The notes under the pieces were generated by a model. It made no database searches and had not been told where the DNA came from. It worked only from the letters and a program-made list of their open reading frames with translations. A stretch of 23,633 nt of DNA from positions 1 to 23,633 of the forward strand of contig JADZBT010000010.1 in NCBI GenBank assembly GCA_020851915.1, written 5' to 3'. The stretch's first letter is position 1. Each line of letters starts with the position of its first letter. Made by a program: the position numbers and the translations under genes. This DNA comes from Alphaproteobacteria bacterium (GTDB lineage: Bacteria > Pseudomonadota > Alphaproteobacteria > Rickettsiales > RI-342). Positions 6,747-14,738 of the stretch are shown piece after piece.

Positions 6747-8015
6747 ATGACCCAATATTACACCCAGAATCTCGAAGGCTGCGCGGGCGCACATAAAAAA
6801 CTTACCGTAGCACAACTGGCTGCCGCAACGACACAGGCCGCAGGAGCCGTGGCGCAGGTGATGCGCTGGAAGGAAGACGGCACGCTGCCGTTGCTGAAGT
6901 TGCCGGGATATACGGGCGACATTGCGGATATAGAAGCACTGGCGAAAGACATCCGTGCGCGGGTCACGCGGCTGGTGGTGCTGGGCACGGGTGGCTCGAG
7001 CCTCGGCGGCAAGACGCTGGTATCCCTGCGTGGCGAGGATTTCACCGGTACGCACCATTTTCCCATCCATTTTATCGAGAATGTCGATCCGCTGACGCTT
7101 ACGGCGTTGCTTTTGCAGATCGACCTGAAAAAAGCCGCCTTCCTCGCGGTGAGCAAATCCGGCGACACGGTGGAGATCACCTCGCAGATGCTGATGTGCA
7201 TGGATGCTGTCACCAAGGCGGGCGGGTTGCTGGAAAAACAATTCACCGCCATCACCATGCCGGGCGACCGTGCGGTGCGCGCGCTGGCGGAAAAATTCCG
7301 GATGCCGATTCTCGACCATGATCCCAATATCGGCGGGCGCTTCTCGGTGCTGTCGCTGGTGGGGCTGCTTCCGGCGGCGGTGGCGGGGCTGGATATTGCG
7401 GCCATCCGCACAGGAGCGGGCGCGGTGATGGACGCGCTGGCCACGCCTGAGAAAAGCGCAGCGGCGCAGGGTGCTGCCGCGAGCTTTGCGCTGATGGAGG
7501 CGGGCATCTCCACCTTCGTGCTGATGCCCTATGCGGACCGGCTCGCCGATTTCGGCATGTGGTATCGCCAGCTCTGGGCCGAGAGCCTCGGCAAGGACGG
7601 CAAGGGCTCCACACCCATCCGCGCGATGGGCACGGTGGATCAGCATAGTCAGGTGCAGCTCTATCTTGACGGGCCGAAGGATAAGTTTTTCACCTTCCTG
7701 CTGCTGGAAAATGCCGGGCTTGGACCCAAAGTGCCGCAGGATACCGGCGACGCGCGGCTGTCGTATCTCGCGGGCAAGGCGCTGGGCGATGTGATGCAGG
7801 CGGAACAAGAAGCCACGCTCGCCACGCTGATGCGCCATCACCTTCCCGTGCGCGCGCTGCGCGTGAAGAAACTCGATGAAGCCGCCATGGGTGCGCTGCT
7901 CATGCATTACATGCTGGAAACCATGCTCACCGCGCAGCTCATGGGGGTCAATGCCTTCGACCAGCCTGCAGTCGAGGAAAGCAAGGACCTGACGCGCAAG
8001 CTGCTGGCGGCGTGA
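6747..8015 (+). CDS. pgi: Glucose-6-phosphate isomerase (short form)
   Basis: Pgi interconverts glucose 6-phosphate and fructose 6-phosphate in glycolysis and gluconeogenesis. The product is 422 residues, much shorter than the roughly 550 of the E. coli type and in the size range of short bacterial isomerases. The phosphosugar-binding SIS motifs are present: GTGGSSLGG (80-88) and SKSGDT (136-141). So are GGRFSVLS (196-203), the active-site segment LWAESLGKDGKG with Glu279, and VDQHSQ with His300. I chose ATG 6747 over the in-frame ATG 6696, which lies inside the palindromic repeat. The Shine-Dalgarno is weak (AAGAAAG). The spacer after the stop holds a heptamer-repeat palindrome. Confidence 0.94.
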   Translation: MTQYYTQNLEGCAGAHKKLTVAQLAAATTQAAGAVAQVMRWKEDGTLPLLKLPGYTGDIADIEALAKDIRARVTRLVVLGTGGSSLGGKTLVSLRGEDFTGTHHFPIHFIENVDPLTLTALLLQIDLKKAAFLAVSKSGDTVEITSQMLMCMDAVTKAGGLLEKQFTAITMPGDRAVRALAEKFRMPILDHDPNIGGRFSVLSLVGLLPAAVAGLDIAAIRTGAGAVMDALATPEKSAAAQGAAASFALMEAGISTFVLMPYADRLADFGMWYRQLWAESLGKDGKGSTPIRAMGTVDQHSQVQLYLDGPKDKFFTFLLLENAGLGPKVPQDTGDARLSYLAGKALGDVMQAEQEATLATLMRHHLPVRALRVKKLDEAAMGALLMHYMLETMLTAQLMGVNAFDQPAVEESKDLTRKLLAA

Positions 8016-8027
8016 CCTTTAGTAGGT

Positions 8028-8118
8028 AGTGATTAGAGTCCGGAGTTCAGAGTTTAGTGATGGGTGACTTGCGTTACCCGGTGTGTATACTGACCACCGG
8101 ACTCTGGACTCTAATCAC
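8028..8118. repeat. Heptamer-phased inverted repeat without an ORF, copy A
   Basis: The left arm (8028-8062) is five consecutive 7-base units: AGTGATT, AGAGTCC, GGAGTTC, AGAGTTT, AGTGATG. The right arm (8097-8118), read on the reverse strand, gives GTGATT, then AGAGTCC twice. The arms share GTGATTAGAGTCC as a 13-bp inverted match. Between them is a small hairpin, GGGTGAC/GTTACCC with a TTGC loop (8062-8079). The element fills the spacer between pgi and mutL. The same units flank the four-helix-bundle gene near 18100 and 18530. Confidence 0.8.
8064..8091 (+). promoter_or_regulatory. Weak promoter candidate for mutL inside repeat copy A
   Basis: GTGACT (8064-8069) and TATACT (8086-8091) are separated by 16 bases and match the sigma-70 consensus at 4/6 and 5/6 positions. 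Transcription would start about 35 bases before the mutL ATG. No Shine-Dalgarno is visible before that ATG. This rests on pattern only. Confidence 0.2.
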
Positions 8119-8133
8119 GAAACCACCCGCCTT

Positions 8134-9930
8134 ATGACCATCCGCTTACTACCGCCAGTCACCGTCAATCGCATCGCCGCAGGCGAGGTGATCGAGCGCC
8201 CGGCATCCGCCATCAAAGAGCTGGTCGAGAATGCGCTCGACGCGCGTGCGACCTCCATCGACATTGCTATTGAGGACGGGGGTCGTGCGCTCATTCAGGT
8301 GAGCGATAACGGCTGCGGCATGGGGCGCGAGGAGCTCACGCTTGCCATCCAGCGCCACGCGACCTCGAAGCTGCCCGACGACGACCTGACACACATCGAA
8401 ACCTTGGGGTTCCGGGGCGAGGCGCTGCCTTCCATCGGTGCGGTGGGAAGGCTCTCCATCACCAGCCGGTTGCCCGGAAGCAGCGAGGCATGGCGCATAG
8501 AGGTGGAGGGCGGCGAGGTGCGCGACCCCATCCCGGCGGCGCTCTCGGCGGGCACGCAGGTGGAGCTGCGCGATCTCTTCTTCGCCACGCCCGCGCGGCT
8601 TAAATTCCTGAAGAGCGAACGGGCCGAAACGCAGGCGGCGCTCGATATGGTCAAGCGCCTCGCCATGGCCAATCCGAACGTGTCGTTCCGCGTCACCTCC
8701 GGCGGGCGGTCGGCGCTCAAGCTGAATACCGCGCAAGGCGACCTGATGGGAGCGCGGCTCGCGCGCCTTGCCGACGTGATGGGCGCGGATTTCGCCGCCA
8801 ACGCGTTGCCGATCGAGGCCGAGCGTGACGGGGTGAAGCTCTATGGCTTCGCGGGGCTGCCCACCTACGACCGTGGCACGTCGGCGGCGCAGTATTTGTT
8901 CGTGAACGACCGGCCCGTGCGCGACCGGCTGTTGCTGGGCGTCATCCGTGCGGCCTATCAGGACTTTCTCGCGCGTGACCGGCATCCGGTGGCGGTGCTG
9001 TTCCTTGAAATCCCTCCGGCGGAAGTGGATGTGAACGTGCATCCCACCAAAGCCGAAGTGCGTTTCCGCGATAACGGCGGAGTGCGTGGGCTTATCATCA
9101 CCGCTCTGAAAGAGGCGCTGGCGGGAGCCGGGCATCGTGCCTCCACCACGGTATCCAGTGATGCGCTTACATCGTTCCAGGGCCGGAACATTTCCCAATT
9201 CATGCCGACCTCCAGCATGTTCGCGCCGCGCCCTTCGCGCGGGATGTCCGATACCGCGTATGCGTTCCAGTCGCCCCATTCTCCCATGGCGGCGGGACTG
9301 GCTCCGGCGGCGCAGGTGGCGGAGATCCCCGACGAAACCCCGGAGGATTACCCGCTGGGCGCGGCGCGCGGGCAGTTGCACGAAACCTACGTTATCGCGC
9401 AGACGCGGGACGGCATCGTCATCGTCGACCAGCATGCCGCGCATGAGCGGCTGGTCTATGAACGCATGAAAACGGCCATCGCCGAGAAGGGCATTGCCCG
9501 GCAGCCGCTGTTGATCCCCGAGGTGGTGGAGTTGGAGAGCGAAGCCGCCGCAGAGCGTCTTGCCGCGCGGGCAGATGAATTGGCCGAATTGGGGCTGGTG
9601 CTGGAAGCATTCGGGGCCAGCGCGGTGGTGGTGCGCGAAACCCCGGCATTGCTGGGTGAGGTGAATATTCAGGGTATGGTACGCGATCTGTCGGACGAGC
9701 TGGAGGAATTCGGCGAAACGCTGGCGCTCAAGGATAAGCTGGAGCATGTCTGCGGCACGATGGCCTGCCACGGCAGCGTGCGCGCAGGCCGCAGGCTCAA
9801 CGTGTCGGAGATGAACGCGCTGCTGCGCCAGATGGAGGCCACGCCCCATTCCGGCCAGTGCAACCACGGCCGCCCGACCTATGTGGAGTTGAAACTTGCG
9901 GATATCGAACGGCTATTCGGGAGGCGGTAA
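8134..9930 (+). CDS. mutL: DNA mismatch repair protein MutL with endonuclease motif
   Basis: MutL links mismatch recognition by MutS to strand removal. The product is 598 residues. The N-terminal GHKL ATPase shows ELVENALDA (Glu32, Asn33), SDNGCGM (Asp58) and GFRGEAL (92-98). A variable linker precedes the C-terminal dimerisation domain, which carries DQHAAHER (432-439). That is the metal-binding endonuclease motif found in MutL of bacteria without MutH and missing in E. coli MutL. The associated ACHGSVRAG, CNHGRP (576-581) and terminal FGRR motifs are also there, so this MutL is predicted to nick DNA itself. I chose ATG 8134 because the conserved LLPPVTVNRIAAGEV begins at once; the frame is open back to GTG 8083 through repeat copy A. 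Confidence 0.96.
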   Translation: MTIRLLPPVTVNRIAAGEVIERPASAIKELVENALDARATSIDIAIEDGGRALIQVSDNGCGMGREELTLAIQRHATSKLPDDDLTHIETLGFRGEALPSIGAVGRLSITSRLPGSSEAWRIEVEGGEVRDPIPAALSAGTQVELRDLFFATPARLKFLKSERAETQAALDMVKRLAMANPNVSFRVTSGGRSALKLNTAQGDLMGARLARLADVMGADFAANALPIEAERDGVKLYGFAGLPTYDRGTSAAQYLFVNDRPVRDRLLLGVIRAAYQDFLARDRHPVAVLFLEIPPAEVDVNVHPTKAEVRFRDNGGVRGLIITALKEALAGAGHRASTTVSSDALTSFQGRNISQFMPTSSMFAPRPSRGMSDTAYAFQSPHSPMAAGLAPAAQVAEIPDETPEDYPLGAARGQLHETYVIAQTRDGIVIVDQHAAHERLVYERMKTAIAEKGIARQPLLIPEVVELESEAAAERLAARADELAELGLVLEAFGASAVVVRETPALLGEVNIQGMVRDLSDELEEFGETLALKDKLEHVCGTMACHGSVRAGRRLNVSEMNALLRQMEATPHSGQCNHGRPTYVELKLADIERLFGRR

Positions 9931-9935
9931 ATAAT

Positions 9936-10961
9936 ATGTCCTCATTCGCGCTTATGATCATCACGCTTATCGGCTATCCGTTGCTGGCGTTTTTGCTGTC
10001 CATCCTGCTGGTGCGCGTCACTATGGCGATGCTGGAAAAAATGGCGCTGGTGGATGTGCCCAATGCGCGCAGTAATCATGCGACCCCAGTGCTGCGCGGC
10101 GGTGGGATGGGGGTGGTGGATACCATTCTGTTGCTGCTGGCTACCGCGCCGCTCGTATTCGGCGCGAAGCTCGACACTTACTGGACGATGCTGGGGGCGA
10201 TGCTGTTCCTCGCACTGGTGTCGTTCGCCGACGACCGCAAGTCGCTGCCTTTCCAGTGGCGGCTGCTGGCGCAGCTGGCGGCGGTGATGGTGGGCATGCT
10301 CTCGCTCGATGCGCCGTTGTTCGGTGGACTGCTACCGGTGTGGCTGGATGCGCCGCTGACGGTGCTGCTCTGGATGTGGTTCATCAACCTCACCAATTTC
10401 ATGGATGGCATCGACGGCATCAGCGGGGTAGAAATTTCCAGCGTGACGCTGGGGCTGGCGCTCATCGTGCTGCTCGCGCCGCTGCCCAATTCGCTGTTCG
10501 TCTATGCGAGCGTGACGGGCGCGGCAGCGGCAGGGTTCCTCGTCTGGAACTGGCATCCGGCGCGGGTGTTTCTGGGCGATGTGGGAAGCATTCCGCTGGG
10601 ATTTATCACCGGCTTTCTGTTACTGAAAGTGGCGACGCTGGGTTATCCGGCGGTGGCGCTCATCCTGCCTGCCTATTATCTGGGCGATGCGACGCTGACG
10701 CTCGCCAAGCGCATCGCGCGCAGGGAGCGTTTCTGGGAGGCGCATTCGCAGCATTACTACCAGCGGGCGGTACGCAAGGGCTGGAGCCACGCCCATGTCG
10801 CCATGGTCATCGGCGCGCTCAATAGTCTGCTGGTGGTGCTGGCTGCGCTGACCGCGCTTGGCATGCTGGATCCGTGGATAGGCGTCGCCATGGCGGCGGG
10901 GCTGGTACTGGTGGTGCTGGGGGTGTTCCGGAAGAAGGAGTCTAAGAGTCTAAGAGTCTAA
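9936..10961 (+). CDS. Polyprenyl-phosphate sugar-1-phosphate transferase (WecA/WbpL/MraY-like family 4)
   Basis: This inner-membrane enzyme should transfer a HexNAc-1-phosphate from a UDP-sugar to undecaprenyl phosphate, the first step of a surface glycan. It has 341 residues and about ten hydrophobic helices. Motifs seen are DVPNARSNHATPVLRGGG near the N-terminus, the Asp pair in FADDRKS (Asp99, Asp100), NFMDGIDG (154-161), and VFLGDVGSIPLGF. A late AHSQHYYQRA segment matches the HLYQRA type loop of WbpL/WecA. The start ATG 9936 has GGGAGG (9919-9924) inside the end of mutL. The last residues, ESKSLRV, and the stop codon come from an octamer tandem repeat. The dehydratase downstream fits the same pathway. 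Exact sugar and lipid are not readable. Confidence 0.9.
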   Translation: MSSFALMIITLIGYPLLAFLLSILLVRVTMAMLEKMALVDVPNARSNHATPVLRGGGMGVVDTILLLLATAPLVFGAKLDTYWTMLGAMLFLALVSFADDRKSLPFQWRLLAQLAAVMVGMLSLDAPLFGGLLPVWLDAPLTVLLWMWFINLTNFMDGIDGISGVEISSVTLGLALIVLLAPLPNSLFVYASVTGAAAAGFLVWNWHPARVFLGDVGSIPLGFITGFLLLKVATLGYPAVALILPAYYLGDATLTLAKRIARRERFWEAHSQHYYQRAVRKGWSHAHVAMVIGALNSLLVVLAALTALGMLDPWIGVAMAAGLVLVVLGVFRKKESKSLRV

Positions 10962-10975
10962 GAGTCTAAGAGTCT
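10938..10975. repeat. Tandem octamer repeat GAGTCTAA, 4.75 copies
   Basis: Four exact copies of GAGTCTAA run from 10938 to 10969, followed by GAGTCT to 10975. The array overlaps the last seven codons and stop of the transferase gene. Because 8 is not a multiple of 3, the unit is read in changing phase and reaches TAA in the gene's frame at 10959-10961. The unit is close to the AGAGTCC heptamer seen elsewhere in the window. Confidence 0.95.
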
Positions 10976-11011
10976 GGGATGTTGTTGGGTTAGCTATCGC
11001 ACTCGCGTCTG

Positions 11012-11098
11012 CAGGCCCCTCACCCCGACCCTCTCCCTATGGGAGAGGGGGAAGAAGCTCCTTCTCCCATAGGGAGAAGGCGGGGGATGAGGGGCCTG
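11012..11098. repeat. Palindromic repeat CAGGCCCCTCA...TGAGGGGCCTG, copy 2
   Basis: The ends CAGGCCCCTCA (11012-11022) and TGAGGGGCCTG (11088-11098) are perfect inverses. The interior closely follows the copy at 5221-5316, with the same two hairpins (CCCTCTCCC/GGGAGAGGG and CCTTCTCCC/GGGAGAAGG) and minor differences in the linker. This copy is intergenic, in the 249-base spacer before the dehydratase gene. The rest of that spacer shows only a weak promoter candidate. Confidence 0.88.
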
Positions 11099-11174
11099 GT
11101 CTATCGGTGTAAATGCTCAAACCGGAAGCACTCTACGCAGTAGCATCGCTTTGACCCCTACCTTGTAAATTCCC

Positions 11175-11203
11175 TAGCCAATCCGCCGCATGCGCGGTAT
11201 AAA
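11175..11203 (+). promoter_or_regulatory. Promoter candidate for a leaderless dehydratase mRNA
   Basis: TAGCCA (11175-11180) and TATAAA (11198-11203) are 17 bases apart and match sigma-70 boxes at 4/6 and 5/6. The predicted transcript start is near 11210, right at ATG 11211. No Shine-Dalgarno precedes either possible start codon of the gene, which is consistent with leaderless translation. The evidence is only pattern-level. Confidence 0.22.
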
Positions 11204-11210
11204 CCACCCC

Positions 11211-13103
11211 ATGGGAACCCGGCCTTTCAACCGCAATATCATCGCGGGCCTGCATGATTCGCTCATGGCGGCGGCGAGCTTCGTGCTGGCGCTTTACTTA
11301 CGCCTCGGCAACGATATGTCCTTTGCTCAGGAGTTCCTGCGTACCGGTACGCGTATTTTTACGGTGGTGGCCACCACGGTATTCATCAGCATGGGGCTGT
11401 ATCGCGGGCTATGGCGCTTTGCCTCGGCGCAGGATGCCATCGCCATCGTCAAGTCGGTGACGCTGGCGCTGCTGGTGTTCTTCCCGCTGCTGTTCATGCT
11501 GACGCGCCTCGAAGGCATGCCGCGCTCGGCGCTGGTCATTAACTGGCTGCTGCTCATCGTGATGCTGGGCGCGCCGCGCTTCCTCTATCGTATCGTGAAA
11601 GACCGGGGGGTGGGAACGCTGCTCAAGGACGAGGACCCGCATATCCCCGTGCTGCTGATGGGTGCGACGCATAATGCGGAGCTGTTCCTGCGCGAAACTG
11701 CTAAGCTCGGCCATTCGAGCTACCGCGTGATGGGTATCATCGACGATAGTCGAGAGCATATCGGTACTTATATCCACCGCGTGCGCGTCTATGGGCCGAT
11801 GGCATCGCTGGAGCGGGTGGTCGAGAAGCTGGGCCGCAAAGGCAAGCGCCCGGTGAAGCTCATCGTCACCGACCCGCAGGCAGGCGGGGAATCGTTGCGC
11901 GCATTGCTGGCGCGCGTCGATGCGCTCGGCATGACGCTGGCGCGGCTTCCGGCGCTCACCGACTTCAAGGGCGACGTGGCGGAGAAGACCACGCTGAAGC
12001 CCGTCGTCATCGAAGACCTGCTGGGCCGCGCGCAGAAGACCCGCGATCTCGCGCCCGTGCGTGATTTCATCCGGGGCACGCGCGTGCTGGTGACCGGCGC
12101 GGGCGGAACCATCGGCGGAGAGCTGGCGCGGCAGATCGCGGCCAGCGAGCCGGCGGAATTATTGCTGTTCGACCATTCGGAATATGCGCTCTACCGCATC
12201 GATCAGGAGTTGGGTGCGCGCTTCGCGCACATCCCGCGCCGCGCGCTGCTGGGCGATGTGCGCGATCTGGAGCGGGTGCAGGCGCTGTTCGCGCAGTATC
12301 GCCCGGAGCTGGTGTTCCATGCGGCGGCCATCAAGCATGTGCCCATCGCCGAGGATAATCCCGTGGAGGCCATCCGCACCAATGTCATCGGCACGCGTAA
12401 CCTCGCCGATACGGCGTGCGAGTATGGCGCGCGCGCGATGGTGATGATCTCGACCGACAAGGCGGTGAACCCCACCAACGTGATGGGCGCCACCAAGCGC
12501 CTCGCCGAGCAATATTGCCATGCGCTGGGCGACGAGGGCAAAGCGGGCAAGACCAAGCTGATGACCGTGCGCTTCGGTAATGTGTTGGGATCCACGGGGT
12601 CGGTGGTTCCGCTGTTCCGCCAGCAGATCGAGGCGGGCGGCCCGGTGACGGTGACCGACCCGCGCATGACGCGCTATTTTATGACCGTGCGCGAGGCAGT
12701 GGAACTGGTGATACAGGCCTCGGCCACCGGCGCGGAGCTGGCTGGGCAGAACGGCATGATCTTCGTGCTCGACATGGGCGAGCCGGTACGCATCGAGGAG
12801 CTGGCGCGCCAGATGATACGCCTCGCGGGGCTGTCCCCGGATACGGATATCGCTATCCGCCATGTGGGCCTGCGTCCCGGCGAGAAGCTCTATGAGGAGC
12901 TGTTCTACGCCGACGAGGCCCCGAAACCGCTGGCCGAAGGGGTGATGCTCGCCCATCCGCGCCGGGTTCCGCTGAAGCCGTTGCAGAAAAACATAGAAAA
13001 ACTTGCCAAAAAGGCGTTCGCCTGCGATATGGACGGGGCGCTGGCCCTGCTCGCGGAACTGGTTCCCGAATATCGGGTGTCGCCCGTGAGCGACGCGGCG
13101 TAA
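11211..13103 (+). CDS. Membrane-anchored nucleotide-sugar 4,6-dehydratase (WbpM/FlaA1/CapD family)
   Basis: This is a polysaccharide biosynthesis protein of 630 residues, expected to convert UDP-GlcNAc to a 4-keto-6-deoxy sugar. The N-terminus has four hydrophobic helices (RNIIAGLHDSLMAAASFVLALYLRLG and on). A Rossmann-like CoA-binding domain follows, then an SDR domain starting at the NAD motif TGAGGTIGGELA (about 295-306). The SDR active site reads MISTDKAVNP and MGATKR (425-430). Methionine in place of the usual tyrosine is typical of the WbpM/FlaA1 class. The C-terminal GLRPGEKLYEELF is also characteristic. ATG 11211 fits homologues best; ATG 11190 would add seven residues. Together with the upstream transferase it suggests an O-antigen or capsule initiation pair. 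Confidence 0.92.
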   Translation: MGTRPFNRNIIAGLHDSLMAAASFVLALYLRLGNDMSFAQEFLRTGTRIFTVVATTVFISMGLYRGLWRFASAQDAIAIVKSVTLALLVFFPLLFMLTRLEGMPRSALVINWLLLIVMLGAPRFLYRIVKDRGVGTLLKDEDPHIPVLLMGATHNAELFLRETAKLGHSSYRVMGIIDDSREHIGTYIHRVRVYGPMASLERVVEKLGRKGKRPVKLIVTDPQAGGESLRALLARVDALGMTLARLPALTDFKGDVAEKTTLKPVVIEDLLGRAQKTRDLAPVRDFIRGTRVLVTGAGGTIGGELARQIAASEPAELLLFDHSEYALYRIDQELGARFAHIPRRALLGDVRDLERVQALFAQYRPELVFHAAAIKHVPIAEDNPVEAIRTNVIGTRNLADTACEYGARAMVMISTDKAVNPTNVMGATKRLAEQYCHALGDEGKAGKTKLMTVRFGNVLGSTGSVVPLFRQQIEAGGPVTVTDPRMTRYFMTVREAVELVIQASATGAELAGQNGMIFVLDMGEPVRIEELARQMIRLAGLSPDTDIAIRHVGLRPGEKLYEELFYADEAPKPLAEGVMLAHPRRVPLKPLQKNIEKLAKKAFACDMDGALALLAELVPEYRVSPVSDAA

Positions 13104-13127
13104 CGACCCACGAACGATGTGAATGAT

Positions 13128-14702
13128 ATGACCCGACCGATCACCCGCGCGCTGCTTTCCGTTTCCGACAAGACCGGACTTCTTGAGTTCGCACAATTCC
13201 TTGCCAAAAGCGGCGTGGAGATACTTTCCACCGGCGGCACGGCGAAGGCGTTGCGCGAGGCCGGCGTCGCGGTGAAGGATGTTTCGGAGCATACCGGTTT
13301 CCCCGAGATCATGGACGGGCGCGTGAAGACGCTGCATCCGAAAATTCATGGCGGGCTGCTGGGTGTGCGCGACAATGCCGAGCACCGCGCCGCGATGGAG
13401 AAGAACGCCATCCCGCCTATCGATCTGGTGGTGGTGAACCTTTACCCGTTCGAGGAGACGGTGGCCAAGGGCGCGGAGTTCGACGAGTGCATCGAGAATA
13501 TCGACATCGGCGGGCCGTCGATGCTGCGCTCGGCAGCCAAGAACCATGCCGATGTGACGGTGGTGGTCGATCCCGCCGACTATGCGGCGGTGACCGAGGA
13601 GATGAAGGCCAATAAGGGCGCGACGACCCCGGCGCTGCGTCGCAGGCTGGCCGCGCGCGCATTCGACCGCACGGCGGCCTATGACGGTGCGATCGCGCAG
13701 TGGTTCGATGCCCAGACGGGCCGCGAATTCCCCAGCGTGCTCACCATCGCCGCCAAGCGCCGTCAGGCACTGCGCTACGGTGAGAACCCGCAGCAGCAGG
13801 CGGCGTTCTATGTCATTCCCAATCCTCCCCCCGGCATCGCCACGGCGACGCAGTTGCAGGGCAAGGAGCTGAGCTACAACAACATCAACGACACCGACGC
13901 GGCCTTCGAGCTGGTGAGCGAATTCGAGGGCCCGGCCTGCGCTATCATCAAGCATGCCAACCCGTGCGGTGTGGCGACCGGCAAGACATTGGCCGAGGCC
14001 TATCGCAAGGCGCTGGCCTGCGATCCGGTGAGTGCGTTTGGCGGCGTGATCGCGCTCAACCGCCCGCTCGACGAAGAAACGGCGGCGGAGATCGCCAATA
14101 TCTTCACCGAGGTCATCATCGCGCCGGGCGCGGATGCGAAGGCCAAGGAGATCATCACCCAGAAAAAGAACCTGCGCCTGCTGATGACCGGCTCCATGCC
14201 CGATCCCGCGCGCGCCGACCGCATGATCAAGATGGTGTCCGGCGGATTCCTGTTGCAGAACCGCGACAACGTGCGGATCGAGGAGTCCGATCTGCAAGCG
14301 GTCACCAAGAAGAAACCGGATGCGGAACAGTTGCGCGACCTGTTGTTCGCCTTCACCGTCTGCAAGCATGTGAAGTCGAACGCCATTATCTTTGCCAAGG
14401 ACGGCGCGGCGGTAGGCATCGGCGCGGGGCAGATGAGCCGCATCGACAGTACCCGCATCGCGGCGTGGAAAGCAACAGAAGCCGCCGAGAATGCCGGCGA
14501 GAAGCAGAGCCGCACTATCGGTGCGGTGATGGCGTCGGACGCGTTCTTCCCCTTCGCGGATAACGTGGAAGCCGCGCATGCGGCGGGAATTTCGGCCATC
14601 ATCCAGCCGGGCGGCTCGGTGCGTGACGCGGAGGTCATCGCCAAGGCCGATGAATGCGGTATCGCCATGGTGTTCACCGCGCGGCGGCATTTCAGGCATT
14701 GA
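13128..14702 (+). CDS. purH: Bifunctional AICAR formyltransferase / IMP cyclohydrolase
   Basis: PurH catalyses the last two steps of de novo IMP synthesis in the cytoplasm. The product is 524 residues, the usual size. The N-terminal cyclohydrolase domain shows LLSVSDKTG, STGGTAKAL, MDGRVKTLHPKIHGG and NIDIGGPSMLRSAAKN. The transformylase domain shows RYGENPQQ, LSYNNINDTDAA, IIKHANPCG, CKHVKSNAI and the C-terminal SDAFFPFADN and IQPGGSVRD blocks. GTG 13119 (three codons earlier) is an alternative start; neither has a convincing Shine-Dalgarno. The last codons, reading FRH and stop, fall in a short AGGCATT-type repeat stretch. It follows the dehydratase by 24 bases. Confidence 0.96.
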   Translation: MTRPITRALLSVSDKTGLLEFAQFLAKSGVEILSTGGTAKALREAGVAVKDVSEHTGFPEIMDGRVKTLHPKIHGGLLGVRDNAEHRAAMEKNAIPPIDLVVVNLYPFEETVAKGAEFDECIENIDIGGPSMLRSAAKNHADVTVVVDPADYAAVTEEMKANKGATTPALRRRLAARAFDRTAAYDGAIAQWFDAQTGREFPSVLTIAAKRRQALRYGENPQQQAAFYVIPNPPPGIATATQLQGKELSYNNINDTDAAFELVSEFEGPACAIIKHANPCGVATGKTLAEAYRKALACDPVSAFGGVIALNRPLDEETAAEIANIFTEVIIAPGADAKAKEIITQKKNLRLLMTGSMPDPARADRMIKMVSGGFLLQNRDNVRIEESDLQAVTKKKPDAEQLRDLLFAFTVCKHVKSNAIIFAKDGAAVGIGAGQMSRIDSTRIAAWKATEAAENAGEKQSRTIGAVMASDAFFPFADNVEAAHAAGISAIIQPGGSVRDAEVIAKADECGIAMVFTARRHFRH

Positions 14703-14738
14703 GCCGGGTTTTAGGTATTAGGCATTGGGCATGAGGGA
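14691..14738. repeat. Degenerate heptamer stretch (AGGCATT type) between purH and the prenyl synthase gene
   Basis: Units AGGTATT, AGGCATT and GGGCATG follow each other in 7-base register at about 14712-14732. An isolated AGGCATT lies at the purH stop (about 14694-14700). No inverted arm was found. It is less regular than the AGAGTCC arrays elsewhere but has the same 7-base spacing and AG...TT pattern. Confidence 0.5.

Noticed and set aside
8149..9867. 572-codon open frame antisense to mutL
   Set aside because: Shadow frame; MutL motifs are continuous on the + strand.
12159..14699. 846-codon open frame on the reverse strand across the dehydratase and purH genes
   Set aside because: It is antisense to two strongly conserved proteins and shows no family motif; long antisense frames are expected at this G+C and codon use.
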